The notes beneath the pieces were generated by a model that searched no databases, was not told the DNA's origin, and was given only the letters and a program-made list of their open reading frames with translations. Positions 32,755-41,507 of a stretch of DNA of 52,942 bases are shown piece after piece (within the stretch, counting starts at the first letter, position 1; the number at the start of each line of letters is the position of its first letter). The stretch spans positions 1-52,942 of the forward strand of contig NZ_PHRF01000102.1 of assembly GCF_004151105.1 (NCBI RefSeq), given 5' to 3'. This DNA comes from Streptomyces sp. L-9-10. GTDB lineage: Bacteria > Actinomycetota > Actinomycetes > Streptomycetales > Streptomycetaceae. Both the position numbers and the translations under genes were made by a program.

Positions 32755-35655
32755 ATGTCTGGACCGTCAGGACTGTCAGGGCCGCCGAAACGGAAGCGGT
32801 CATGGTCGAGGTGGCTCACCGTTCTCGCGCTGGTCGTCGCGGGTGGTGTGGTCACCGGGCCGGCGACCGGCGCCCCCGCCGCCGGCTCCGTGGCCGCGGC
32901 GCCCGCCGCGCCCGCCGCCCCTGCGGCCATTCCGGCCGGCGACTACCAGCAGGTGCAACTTGCCCTCGGATCCGCCGAGTTGGGCGAGGCCATGTCGCTC
33001 GCGGTGCTGCCCGACCGTGCGGTCGTGCATACCGCCCGTGACGGCACGGTGCGTTTCACCGACGCCGCCGGCAACACCAAGACGGCAGGGAAGCTCGACG
33101 TCTACACCCATGACGAGGAAGGGCTTCAGGGCATAGCCGCCGACCCCGGCTTCGCCTCCAACCGGTATCTCTACCTGTACTACTCACCCAAGCTGAACAC
33201 CCCGGGCGGCGACGCCCCGGTCACCGGCTCGGCCGCCTCCTTCGAACCGTGGAAGGGCCATCTCAACCTCTCCCGGTTCACGCTGAAGACCGACGGCACG
33301 CTCGACATGGCGAGCGAGAAGGTCGTCCTCGAAGTGCCCAACGACCGCGGCCAGTGCTGCCACGTCGGCGGGGACATCGACTTCGACGCCGCCGGGAACC
33401 TCTATCTGACCACCGGTGACGACACCAACCCGTTCGAGTCGAGCGGTTACGCACCGATCGACGAACGGACCGACCGCAACCCGCAGTTCGACGCCCAGCG
33501 CTCCTCCGGCAACACCAACGACCTGCGCGGCAAGGTCCTCAGGATCAAGCCGACGGCCGCCGGCGGCTACACCGTCCCGGCGGGGAACCTCTTCGCCCCC
33601 GGTACGGCGCAGACCCGTCCGGAGATCTACGCGATGGGCTTCCGCAACCCCTTCCGGATGTCGGTCGACAAGGCCACCGGCATCGTCTACCTCGGTGACT
33701 ACGGACCCGACGCCGGGGGCACCGACGGGGGCGGGCGCGGACCCAGCGGCCAGGTCGAGTTCAACCGCATCACCGGACCCGGCAACTACGGCTGGCCGTA
33801 CTGCACCGGCACGAACACCGCGGCCGAGACCTACGGTGAGTACACCTTCCCGAGCGGTCCCACCGGGGCGAAGTACAACTGCGCCGGCGGCCCGGCCAAC
33901 AACTCCTTCCGCAACACCGGCCAGGCCACGCTGCCCGCGGCCAAGGCGAGCTGGATCAGGTACGGCGGCGACGCCGGCTCCCCGCCCGAGTTCGGCGGCG
34001 GCTCCGAATCCCCCATGGGCGGACCGGTCTACCGCTACGACGCGAACCTGAACTCGAACGTGAAGTTCCCGGAGTCCCTCAACGGCCGCTTCTTCGCCGC
34101 CGAGTACGGCCGGAAGTGGATCAAGGCCATCGAGGTGAAGGCCGACGGCGCTCCCGGCGTCATCGAGGCCTTCCCCTGGACCGGCACCCAGGTCATGGAC
34201 CAGGCATTCGGCCCGGACGGCGCGCTGTACGTGCTCGACTACGGCACCGGCGCCAACAACCAGGCCCTCTACCGGGTCGAGTACGTCGGCGGCAGCAACC
34301 GCAACCCGGTCGCCGCCGCGGCGGCCGACAAGACCTCGGGACCGGTCCCGCTCACTGTCGCGTTCTCCTCGGCGGGCAGCTCCGACCCCGAGGGCCAGGC
34401 CCTGACCTACTCCTGGAACTTCGGTGACGGCTCCACGTCCACCGCGGCCAACCCGTCGCACACCTACACCACCACGGGCACCTTCCGGCCGACCCTGACG
34501 GTCAGGGATCCGCAGGGCCTCACCGGCACGGCGAGCCTGGTGGTGACGGCGGGCAACACGGCGCCGACCGTCAATCTCACCGGCCCCAAGGACGGTGAGC
34601 TGTTCTCCTTCGGTGACACCGTGCCCTTCGCGGTCAGCGTCACCGACCCCGAGGACGGGGCCATCGACTGCGCCAAGGTGAAGGTCACCTATCTCCTGGG
34701 CCACGACGAGCACCGTCACGCGATCACCTCGAAGAACGGCTGCACCGGAACGATCGCCGTGCCGACCGACGGTGAGCACGACAGCGCCGCCAATCTCTAC
34801 GGTGTCTTCGACGCCGAGTACACCGACGGCGCCGGACTGACCTCGCACAGCATCCGTATCCTCCAGCCCCGCCACCGGCAGGCCGAGCACTTCTCGGCCC
34901 AGTCCGGCATAGAGGTGGCGGCACACGGTCCCGCCGAGGGAGGCAGCACGGTCGGCTTCACCGACAACGGTGACTGGATCTCCTTCAAGCCCTACGCGGT
35001 GGGGAACGCCAACAAGATCACGGCCCGGGTCTCCTCCGGCGGCCCCGGCGGCACGATCGAGGTACGCACGGGATCGGCCACCGGCACCCTGCTCGGCACG
35101 CTGACCGTACCGACGACCGGCGGCTGGGAGACCTTCACCGACGTCTCCGCCAACCTCACCAACGCGCCCGCCGCCTCGACGGAGTTGTTCCTCGTCTTCA
35201 AGGGCGCCACGGGACAGGGCAACCTCTTCGACGTGGACGCCTTCACCTTCACCACCGGCAGCGGAGCCACCGGCCAGACGGTGGAGGGGGAGTCGTACTC
35301 CTCGTCCCAGGGCGTCCAGATCGCCGACCACGCCCCGGCCAGCGGCGGCAAGACGCTCGGCTACATCGAGAACGGTGACTGGGCGGGGTACGCGTCCGTG
35401 CCCACGGCCGGGACCAAGACCTTCAGCGCGAAGGTCTCCTCGGGCGGCGCCGGCGGCACCATCCAGGTCCGGTCGGGATCGGCGACCGGCGCCCTGCTCG
35501 GCTCCGTCGCCGTCCAGCCCACCGGCGGCTGGGAGACCTTCACCACCGTCTCCACCGCCCTGACGGGCACAGCCTCCTCCGGACCGCTGTTCCTCTCCTT
35601 CACCGGCGGCGCCGGCTCCCTGTTCGACATCGACACCCTCACCCTCACCAAGTGA
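32755..35655 (+). CDS. Secreted PQQ-type sugar dehydrogenase with PKD and two CBM6 modules, 966 aa
   Basis: An exported glucose/sorbosone-dehydrogenase-type beta-propeller protein. A signal peptide with basic n-region (RKRSWSRW) and Ala-rich h-region occupies about 1-50. The propeller runs about 63-515, with AMSLAVLPDRAVVHTA, GLQGIAADPGF, CCHVGGDIDFDAAGNLYLTTGD, IYAMGFRNPFRM and YGWPYCTG. A PKD domain follows (about 515-600, SWNFGDGS), then an Ig-like stretch (about 602-705), then CBM6-like modules at about 710-838 and 844-966. It would oxidise or bind polysaccharide-derived sugars at the cell surface. PQQ dependence is inferred from the fold. The ATG at 32755 has AGGAAGGAAG ahead. It is cotranscribed with the ThuA gene 17 bp downstream. 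Confidence 0.9.
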   Translation: MSGPSGLSGPPKRKRSWSRWLTVLALVVAGGVVTGPATGAPAAGSVAAAPAAPAAPAAIPAGDYQQVQLALGSAELGEAMSLAVLPDRAVVHTARDGTVRFTDAAGNTKTAGKLDVYTHDEEGLQGIAADPGFASNRYLYLYYSPKLNTPGGDAPVTGSAASFEPWKGHLNLSRFTLKTDGTLDMASEKVVLEVPNDRGQCCHVGGDIDFDAAGNLYLTTGDDTNPFESSGYAPIDERTDRNPQFDAQRSSGNTNDLRGKVLRIKPTAAGGYTVPAGNLFAPGTAQTRPEIYAMGFRNPFRMSVDKATGIVYLGDYGPDAGGTDGGGRGPSGQVEFNRITGPGNYGWPYCTGTNTAAETYGEYTFPSGPTGAKYNCAGGPANNSFRNTGQATLPAAKASWIRYGGDAGSPPEFGGGSESPMGGPVYRYDANLNSNVKFPESLNGRFFAAEYGRKWIKAIEVKADGAPGVIEAFPWTGTQVMDQAFGPDGALYVLDYGTGANNQALYRVEYVGGSNRNPVAAAAADKTSGPVPLTVAFSSAGSSDPEGQALTYSWNFGDGSTSTAANPSHTYTTTGTFRPTLTVRDPQGLTGTASLVVTAGNTAPTVNLTGPKDGELFSFGDTVPFAVSVTDPEDGAIDCAKVKVTYLLGHDEHRHAITSKNGCTGTIAVPTDGEHDSAANLYGVFDAEYTDGAGLTSHSIRILQPRHRQAEHFSAQSGIEVAAHGPAEGGSTVGFTDNGDWISFKPYAVGNANKITARVSSGGPGGTIEVRTGSATGTLLGTLTVPTTGGWETFTDVSANLTNAPAASTELFLVFKGATGQGNLFDVDAFTFTTGSGATGQTVEGESYSSSQGVQIADHAPASGGKTLGYIENGDWAGYASVPTAGTKTFSAKVSSGGAGGTIQVRSGSATGALLGSVAVQPTGGWETFTTVSTALTGTASSGPLFLSFTGGAGSLFDIDTLTLTK

Positions 35656-37428
35656 AGCGCGGGAAAGGGACCATGATGACGCATCAGACCCCGCACCGGC
35701 CTTCCGCACGCCGGCGCCGAATACCGTCGGCGCTGGCCGCGGCCCTCGTGACCGCCCTCGCCCTCATCGGGGCGTTCCTGACACCGGCCGTGACCGCGCA
35801 GGCCGCCGACCCCGCCTACAAGGTGCTCGTCTTCTCCAAGACGGCGGGCTTCCGGCACGACTCCATTCCGGCCGGTACCCAGGCCATCCGTGATCTCGGT
35901 GCGGCCAACAACTTCACCGTCACGGCCACCGAGGACAGCGCGGCCTTCACCACGGCCAACCTGGCCCAGTTCAAGACGGTGGTGTTCCTCAGCACCACCG
36001 GCGATGTGCTCAACGACTCCCAGCAGTCGGCCCTCCAGTCGTATCTCGACGGTGGCGGCGGCTATGTCGGCGTGCACGCGGCGGCCGACACCGAGTACGG
36101 CTGGCCGCAGTACGAGGGGATCGTCGGCGCCTGGTTCAAGAGCCACCCGGCGATCCAGCAGGCCACGCTGAAGACCGAGGACCGGTCCCACGCGGCCACC
36201 GCCCACCTCGGCCAGACCTGGTCCAGGACCGATGAGTGGTACAACTACCGGACCAATCCGCGCAACAACGTGCGCGTGCTGCAGAGTCTCGACGAAAGCA
36301 GCTACAGCGGCGGGGAGATGAGCGGCGACCACCCCATCACCTGGTGCCACGCCCAGGGCAGCGGCCGGTCGTTCTACACCGGCCTCGGCCACACCGCCGA
36401 GTCGTACACCGACCCGGCCTTCCGCTCCCTGCTCCTCGGCGGAATCCGGTACGCGGCTGGCTTCGCCAAGGCCGACTGCCGGCCGGAGAGCGGCTACACC
36501 ACGCTCTACAACGGCTCGACCACCGGCTGGTCGCAGGCCGGTCCCGGCAGCTTCACCAACACCGACGCCACCCTCACCTCGCAGGGCGGCATGGGGCTGT
36601 TCTGGTACCGCGCGAAGGAGTACAAGGCGTACTCCCTCAAGCTCGACTGGAAGGCGCAGGGAGACGACAACTCCGGTGTCTTCGTGGGCTTCCCCGCCTC
36701 CGACGACCCCAACTCGGCGGTGAACCAGGGCTACGAGATCCAGATCGACGCCACCGATGCCGCCGACAGGACCACCGGCGCGGTCTACGGCTTCAAGTCG
36801 GCCGACCTCGCCGCCCGGGACGGCGCCCTCAACCCGCCGGGGGAGTGGAACGGATACGAGATCCGGGTGGAGGGGGAGCGGCTCCAGGTCTTCCTCAACG
36901 GGGTGAAGATCAATGACTTCACCAACACCGACCCCGCCCGGTCCCTGGCGCAGGGACATATCGGCATCCAGAACCACGGCACCGGCGACGACGTGTCGTT
37001 CCGCAACATCCGGATCAAGGAGCTCGGCGGCACCGGCACGCCGTCATCGACCTTCGAGGGCGAGTCGTACACCTCGTCCTCCGGGGTGCAGCCCGCCGAC
37101 CACGCCTCCGCCAGCGGTGGCAGGACCCTCGGCTACATCGAGAACGGTGACTGGGCCGGCTACTCCCAGACCTCGCTCGCCGGGACCAGGACCTTCACCG
37201 CCAAGGTCTCCTCGGGCGGTTCCGGCGGCACCATCCAGGTCCGCTCCGGATCAGCCACCGGACCAGTGCTCGGTTCACTGGCCGTACCGAACACCGGCGG
37301 CTGGGAGAACTTCCGTTCCCTCTCCACCGCGCTGACCGGCACGCCGACGGGACCGGTCTTCCTCACCTTCACCGGCGGGGCCGGCTCCCTCTTCGACATC
37401 GACACCTTCACCCTGGAGAAGCAGGCGG
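35288..37428. repeat. Near-identical CBM6 coding modules in two adjacent genes
   Basis: The last CBM6 module of the dehydrogenase (about 35288-35652) and the CBM6 module of the ThuA protein (about 37057-37428) match over about 120 residues, sharing runs such as GGTIQVRSGSATG, LGYIENGDWAGY and FTGGAGSLFDIDT. They must derive from a fairly recent duplication. They are potential homologous recombination sites. Confidence 0.8.
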
Positions 37429-38408
37429 CGACCGCCGCCCTGTCGTCGAACGTGCATCTCTTCTACTACCCGTGGTACGGCAGCCCGGTGAAGAACGGCA
37501 GCTACCGCCACTGGCAGCAGGGCGGCCGCACCCCACCGCGGGACGTCGGCGCCGACCTGTACCCGAAGCTGGGGGCGTACGACTCCGGTGACTTCGCCGG
37601 AGCCGTCGCCCAGCACATGCAATGGGTCAAGCAGTCGGGCGCCGGTGTCATCGTCTACAGCTGGTGGGGCAGGGGTGGTTACGAGGACACCCTGGCCAAG
37701 GGCGTGCTGGACGCGGCCCAGCAGCAGGGCGTCAAGGTGGCCTGGCACATCGAGCCGTACGCGGGGCGCACCGCTGCCTCCGTCGTCTCCGACATCCAGT
37801 ACCTCAACTCCACCTACGGCAGCCACCCGGCGTACTACCGCGACGCCGAACACAACAACCGTCCGGCCTTCTACATCTTCGAGAGCCTGAAGATCACGGA
37901 CTGGGCCGCCCTGGACCAGGTCACCCAGAACAACACGGTCCTGGCGCAGACCACCGACACCTCCAAGATCGCGCACTTCTCGGGTCTCTACACCTACGAC
38001 GGCATCGCGGGCGCCACCGCCCCGGGCTGGAAGCAGGCCGGCGACTACGCCAAGGCCAACGGTCTGATCTGGGCGCCCTCGGTGGCACCCGGATACATCG
38101 ACGACCGCGCGGTGCCGGGCAACACCACCCCCACGCTCGGCCGGGACAACGGCGCCACCTATGACAAGGAGTGGAACAACGCGCTCGACCCGGCCATCGG
38201 CGGATCGCCCACCTGGGTCTCCGTCACCTCCTTCAACGAGTGGCACGAGGGCAGTTCGATCGAGCCCGCCGCCGCCAACCCGCCCGCCGGTTTCGGCTAC
38301 CAGACCTTCTCCGGCGCGTACGGGAAGACCGGCACCGAGGCGGAGACCGTCTATCTCGACCGCACGAAGTACTGGGTGGGCCAGTTCGACGCACGGCGCG
38401 TGCGCTGA
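35673..38408 (+). CDS. Secreted ThuA / DUF1080 / CBM6 / GH99-like multidomain protein, 911 aa
   Basis: A four-module exported protein. A signal peptide with an Arg-rich start (SARRRRIPS) ends near residue 45. A ThuA-like class I amidotransferase-fold domain is about 49-262 (YKVLVFSKTAGFRHDSI, GGGYVGVHAAADT, YTGLGHTAESY). A DUF1080/3-keto-disaccharide-hydrolase beta-jelly-roll is about 270-455. A CBM6 is about 463-587. A GH99-like TIM barrel is about 592-911, with YYPWYG, WHIEPYAGR and SFNEWHEGSSIEP, the motifs of GH99 endo-alpha-mannosidases. It is likely to degrade a host or plant polysaccharide together with the dehydrogenase. The ATG follows GGGAAAGGGA; an adjacent ATG is the alternative. 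Confidence 0.87.
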   Translation: MMTHQTPHRPSARRRRIPSALAAALVTALALIGAFLTPAVTAQAADPAYKVLVFSKTAGFRHDSIPAGTQAIRDLGAANNFTVTATEDSAAFTTANLAQFKTVVFLSTTGDVLNDSQQSALQSYLDGGGGYVGVHAAADTEYGWPQYEGIVGAWFKSHPAIQQATLKTEDRSHAATAHLGQTWSRTDEWYNYRTNPRNNVRVLQSLDESSYSGGEMSGDHPITWCHAQGSGRSFYTGLGHTAESYTDPAFRSLLLGGIRYAAGFAKADCRPESGYTTLYNGSTTGWSQAGPGSFTNTDATLTSQGGMGLFWYRAKEYKAYSLKLDWKAQGDDNSGVFVGFPASDDPNSAVNQGYEIQIDATDAADRTTGAVYGFKSADLAARDGALNPPGEWNGYEIRVEGERLQVFLNGVKINDFTNTDPARSLAQGHIGIQNHGTGDDVSFRNIRIKELGGTGTPSSTFEGESYTSSSGVQPADHASASGGRTLGYIENGDWAGYSQTSLAGTRTFTAKVSSGGSGGTIQVRSGSATGPVLGSLAVPNTGGWENFRSLSTALTGTPTGPVFLTFTGGAGSLFDIDTFTLEKQAATAALSSNVHLFYYPWYGSPVKNGSYRHWQQGGRTPPRDVGADLYPKLGAYDSGDFAGAVAQHMQWVKQSGAGVIVYSWWGRGGYEDTLAKGVLDAAQQQGVKVAWHIEPYAGRTAASVVSDIQYLNSTYGSHPAYYRDAEHNNRPAFYIFESLKITDWAALDQVTQNNTVLAQTTDTSKIAHFSGLYTYDGIAGATAPGWKQAGDYAKANGLIWAPSVAPGYIDDRAVPGNTTPTLGRDNGATYDKEWNNALDPAIGGSPTWVSVTSFNEWHEGSSIEPAAANPPAGFGYQTFSGAYGKTGTEAETVYLDRTKYWVGQFDARRVR

Positions 38409-38457
38409 CGCCCTGATCAGCTGATCTGTCACCAGGGGCCGCGGAACGGCGGCCACC

Positions 38458-38490
38458 GGACGGGCCCCGGCTCACCGCCGGGGCCCGTTC
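38458..38490. terminator. Strong terminator after the ThuA gene
   Basis: Arms ACGGGCCCCGGC and GCCGGGGCCCGT around a TCACC loop, with further pairing outside, then TTCCGGTTTAAG. The T-run is short but present. It sits 50 bp after the stop. Confidence 0.75.
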
Positions 38491-38576
38491 CGGTTTAAGA
38501 CGGCGGCTATGCGCCTGCCACCCGGCCGTGGTGATCACGTCGTCTTCCGGCCACCCCCTCCTGCGAGCCTCCACGA

Positions 38577-40004
38577 ATGCTCGCCCTGAACGCTGATGTG
38601 GACCCGAACCGATGCCGGACGCTGGGGCTCGCGGGATCCGTCGCGCTCACCGTCGGCGGGCTGACCGCGGGCGCGCTGCCGGTACGCGACGCGCCGCTGC
38701 CCTCCTCGGGCCGGGCCGCCCTGGGCGTGCTCTGCGCGTACTTCGGGCTCGTCCTGCTGATCGCCGCCTGGTGGTGGCTCGGCCGCGCGGTCCGCCGCCC
38801 CCGCCCGCCCTCGCCCCGCGAACTGCTGGTGACGCTCGCCATCTGGGCGGCGCCCCTGCTGATCGGACCGCCCCTGTTCAGCCGGGACGTGTACAGCTAT
38901 CTCGCGCAGGGGGCGATGGTCGACGCCCGGATCGATGTCTACAGCCATGGGCCCGCGCAGCTGGGCGGCCCCCTCGCCACCGAGGTCGCGCCCGTATGGC
39001 AGCACACGCCCGCCCCGTACGGCCCGGTCTTTCTCGCCGTCGCCGCCAGGGCGTCCGGTCTCGCCCATACCGACCTGTCCGCCGGGGTGTTCGGCATGCG
39101 GCTGGTCGCGCTGCTCGGCGTCGCGCTGATGATCGTCTTTCTGCCGCTGCTCGCCGACCGCTGCGGCGTCGACCGTTCCGCCGCCCTCTGGCTCGGCGCG
39201 CTCAACCCCCTCGTACTGCTGCACCTCATCGCGGGAGCCCACAATGACGCCCTCATGCTGGGCCTGCTCGGCGCCGGACTCGTGGCGGCCCTCGCCGGCC
39301 GGCCGGTCACGGCCACGGTCGTCGTCGCGCTGGCGGCGCTGGTGAAGGCGCCCGCGGCGCTGGGGCTGCTCGCGGTGGCGGCGCTGTGGGCGGGCCGGCT
39401 CACCGGCCGCGCGCGTACGGTCAGAGCCACCGCGCTGACCTGCGCCGTCGCCCTGGCCACCACCGCCCTCGTCACGGCCGCGACCGGCACCGGCTACGGC
39501 TGGCTCGGCACGCTCTCCACCCCCGTGTCGCCCGACAACTGGTCGCTGACCAGCGCGCTCGGTCGGCTCACCGGCACCCTGCTGGACACCGTGGGCAGCG
39601 GACTCGCCGACCGGGCCATACCGGCGTGGCGGTGGTTCGGCCTCTTGGCCACAGCGGGTGCCGTGGCGGTGCTCTGGCTGCGCCGGGTGCCGTTGGGACC
39701 GGTCTACGCACTGGCGCTGAGTCTGCTCGCGGTCTTCGCGCTCGGTCCGGCCTTCCGGCCGTGGTACGCGCTGTGGGGGCTGTTCCTGATCGCCGCCGCC
39801 GCGCCCGACGGGCGGGTACGGCGCTGGGCCGCGGCCGGCAGCGGCGTACTCGCGCCGGCCCTGTTGCCCAGCGGCTATCCACCGGACGCCATGCAGGTGA
39901 CCCTCGCCGTCGGCGGCGCCGCGTTCGGCCTGATCGCGCTCTACTGGATGTTCGAGATGTCCGACCCCGGCACGGTCCACTCCCGGGCGCGGGTGGCGTC
40001 ATGA
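38577..40004 (+). CDS. MptB-like polyprenol-phosphomannose alpha-1,6-mannosyltransferase, 475 aa
   Basis: An integral membrane glycosyltransferase of the GT-C fold. About twelve helices are predicted. The first outer loop has the acidic pair in SRDVYSYLAQGAM (about 101-113), the D-x-x-like GT-C catalytic region. LNPLVLLHLIAGAHNDALMLG is the MptB signature. The family in mycobacteria elongates lipomannan-type alpha-1,6-mannan from polyprenyl-phosphomannose; the polymer made here is unknown. It overlaps the next gene by 4 bp (ATGA at 40001). It starts at 38577, where the ATG lacks an obvious Shine-Dalgarno. Confidence 0.88.
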   Translation: MLALNADVDPNRCRTLGLAGSVALTVGGLTAGALPVRDAPLPSSGRAALGVLCAYFGLVLLIAAWWWLGRAVRRPRPPSPRELLVTLAIWAAPLLIGPPLFSRDVYSYLAQGAMVDARIDVYSHGPAQLGGPLATEVAPVWQHTPAPYGPVFLAVAARASGLAHTDLSAGVFGMRLVALLGVALMIVFLPLLADRCGVDRSAALWLGALNPLVLLHLIAGAHNDALMLGLLGAGLVAALAGRPVTATVVVALAALVKAPAALGLLAVAALWAGRLTGRARTVRATALTCAVALATTALVTAATGTGYGWLGTLSTPVSPDNWSLTSALGRLTGTLLDTVGSGLADRAIPAWRWFGLLATAGAVAVLWLRRVPLGPVYALALSLLAVFALGPAFRPWYALWGLFLIAAAAPDGRVRRWAAAGSGVLAPALLPSGYPPDAMQVTLAVGGAAFGLIALYWMFEMSDPGTVHSRARVAS

Positions 40005-41383
40005 GACGAGTACGCGACGCGCTGACGATGCCGGCGACCACCCGACGACGGCCGGCCATCGCGGCGGCCCTCGTCGTGGCCACCGCGGTCTTCCTGGCGA
40101 CCGTCCCCCTGCACCGGGGCTTCTTCGACGTCGGCGTCTACTACGGCACGGTCAACGACTGGATCCACCACGACGGCCGGATCTACGACTATCTCCGCCC
40201 CGGCACGCAGTACGGCTTCACGTACCCGCCCTTCGCCGCCGTGGTCATGCTGCCGATGGCGCTGGTCTCCTGGCATGTGGCCATCGGCATCAGCGCCGTG
40301 CTGAGCGCCGTGGCCTCGGCGCTGCTGCTGCGCTGGCTGGCCGGTCCGGCCGTGCGGCGGCTGGTCGCCCGGCGCACGGACCCGGGCACCGGTACGGAGC
40401 GGAGCGGGGACCGGCGGCCGTGGTTCGTGTTCGTCGTGGCCGGGTGTCTGTTCGCCCTGTTCGAGCCGGTCCGCGACACCTTCAGCTTCGGCCAGGTCAA
40501 TCTGCTGCTCGTCGCGCTCGTCTTCGCCGACGCGCGGCTGCTCGCCACCGGGCGCGGCCGGTACGCGGGCATCGGCATCGGGCTGGCCACCGCGATCAAG
40601 CTCACGCCCGCGCTGTTCATCGGCTATCTGCTGATCACCGGCCGCCGGCGGCAGGCCGCGGTGGCTACGGGTACGGCGGGCGCGGCCACCCTGCTCGCCG
40701 CCCTGATCGATCCCGGCGCCTCCCGGACCTTCTGGACCGGCGCCCTGTGGGACACCGACCGGGTCGGGGCGCTCGGCTATGTCTCCAACCAGTCGCTGCA
40801 AGGCGTCCTGGCCCGGCTCCAGCCGGGGGACCATCCGAGCCGGCTGGTGTGGCTGGTGTGCGTCCTGGCCGTTCTCGCAGTCTGGGCGTACCGCGCCCGC
40901 GCCGCCGTCCGCGACGGTGACGACAGGACCGGGTTCGCCCTCACCGGCCTTGCCGCCTGCCTGGTCAGCCCCGTCACCTGGGTGCATCACCTGGTCTGGC
41001 TGATCCCGGCCCTGCTCGTCCTGACGGACTCCGCGCTGAGCCGGGAGCCCGGCGCGCGCCGGCGGTCGCTGGTCGTGTGCGCCGCGCTGTACGTCGTCCT
41101 GTGCAGCAGTGTCGTCTGGCTGTGGCGCTGGGACTCGACCGGACCGGCCGCCTTCCTCGGCGCGAACGCCTACGTCTGGATCACCCTCGGTCTGCTGCTC
41201 GTACCCCCGGGTCCCGAGGAGACGACACGATCCGTGCCCGGACCGGGTCCTGGACCCCGCGTCCGGCGGCTGCCCGGGGCGGAGACCACCGCCGTCACGG
41301 ACGGGGTGGCCGCCACTCGGTCAGCGGGAGCGTGGCGTCGTCGCGCGGTCGATCCTTCCGGTGGTCCGGAACCGAGCGGATGA
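40001..41383 (+). CDS. GT87/DUF2029 alpha-1,2-mannosyltransferase-like membrane protein, 460 aa
   Basis: A second GT-C membrane glycosyltransferase. After a basic N-terminus come about ten helices. The outer loop contains RGFFDVGVYYGTVNDWIHHD and YDYLRPGTQYGFTYPPFAAV, typical of the GT87/DUF2029 polyprenol-phosphomannose family, with the D-V-x-Y catalytic region. Mid-protein FSFGQVNLLLVALVFADARL is also typical. The C-terminal 60 residues are a Gly/Arg/Pro-rich cytoplasmic tail. Its start overlaps the MptB-like stop, so the two probably act on the same cell-surface glycan. Confidence 0.88.
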   Translation: MRRVRDALTMPATTRRRPAIAAALVVATAVFLATVPLHRGFFDVGVYYGTVNDWIHHDGRIYDYLRPGTQYGFTYPPFAAVVMLPMALVSWHVAIGISAVLSAVASALLLRWLAGPAVRRLVARRTDPGTGTERSGDRRPWFVFVVAGCLFALFEPVRDTFSFGQVNLLLVALVFADARLLATGRGRYAGIGIGLATAIKLTPALFIGYLLITGRRRQAAVATGTAGAATLLAALIDPGASRTFWTGALWDTDRVGALGYVSNQSLQGVLARLQPGDHPSRLVWLVCVLAVLAVWAYRARAAVRDGDDRTGFALTGLAACLVSPVTWVHHLVWLIPALLVLTDSALSREPGARRRSLVVCAALYVVLCSSVVWLWRWDSTGPAAFLGANAYVWITLGLLLVPPGPEETTRSVPGPGPGPRVRRLPGAETTAVTDGVAATRSAGAWRRRAVDPSGGPEPSG

Positions 41384-41401
41384 TCCCCGGCCGCGCCTCG
41401 G

Positions 41402-41417
41402 GGCCGGCTCACCGGCC
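41402..41417. terminator. Hairpin after the GT87 gene
   Basis: GGCCGG-CTCA-CCGGCC, a 6-bp stem with 4-nt loop 18 bp after the stop. Modest but in the right place. Confidence 0.4.
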
Positions 41418-41461
41418 GCTGTGCTCCGCCGCGGGTCCGAGCGCTCCTCGCTTTTGCGGGT

Positions 41462-41488
41462 ATACGTACGACGGGCATACGTACGACG
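41462..41488 (+). repeat. 12-bp direct repeat in front of the DUF4232 gene
   Basis: ATACGTACGACG at 41462-41473 and 41477-41488, spaced by 15 bp from start to start, so the copies are about 1.5 helical turns apart. It lies 20-46 bp before the start codon. It may be a regulator site or a small duplication. Confidence 0.6.
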
Positions 41489-41507
41489 CGAGGGGCAGGT
41501 GGGCAGA

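Noticed and set aside
41436..41449. A GAGCGCTC core resembling a CebR box near the DUF4232 gene
   Set aside because: Only the central positions match; the outer bases of the 14-bp palindrome differ and no sugar gene is nearby.
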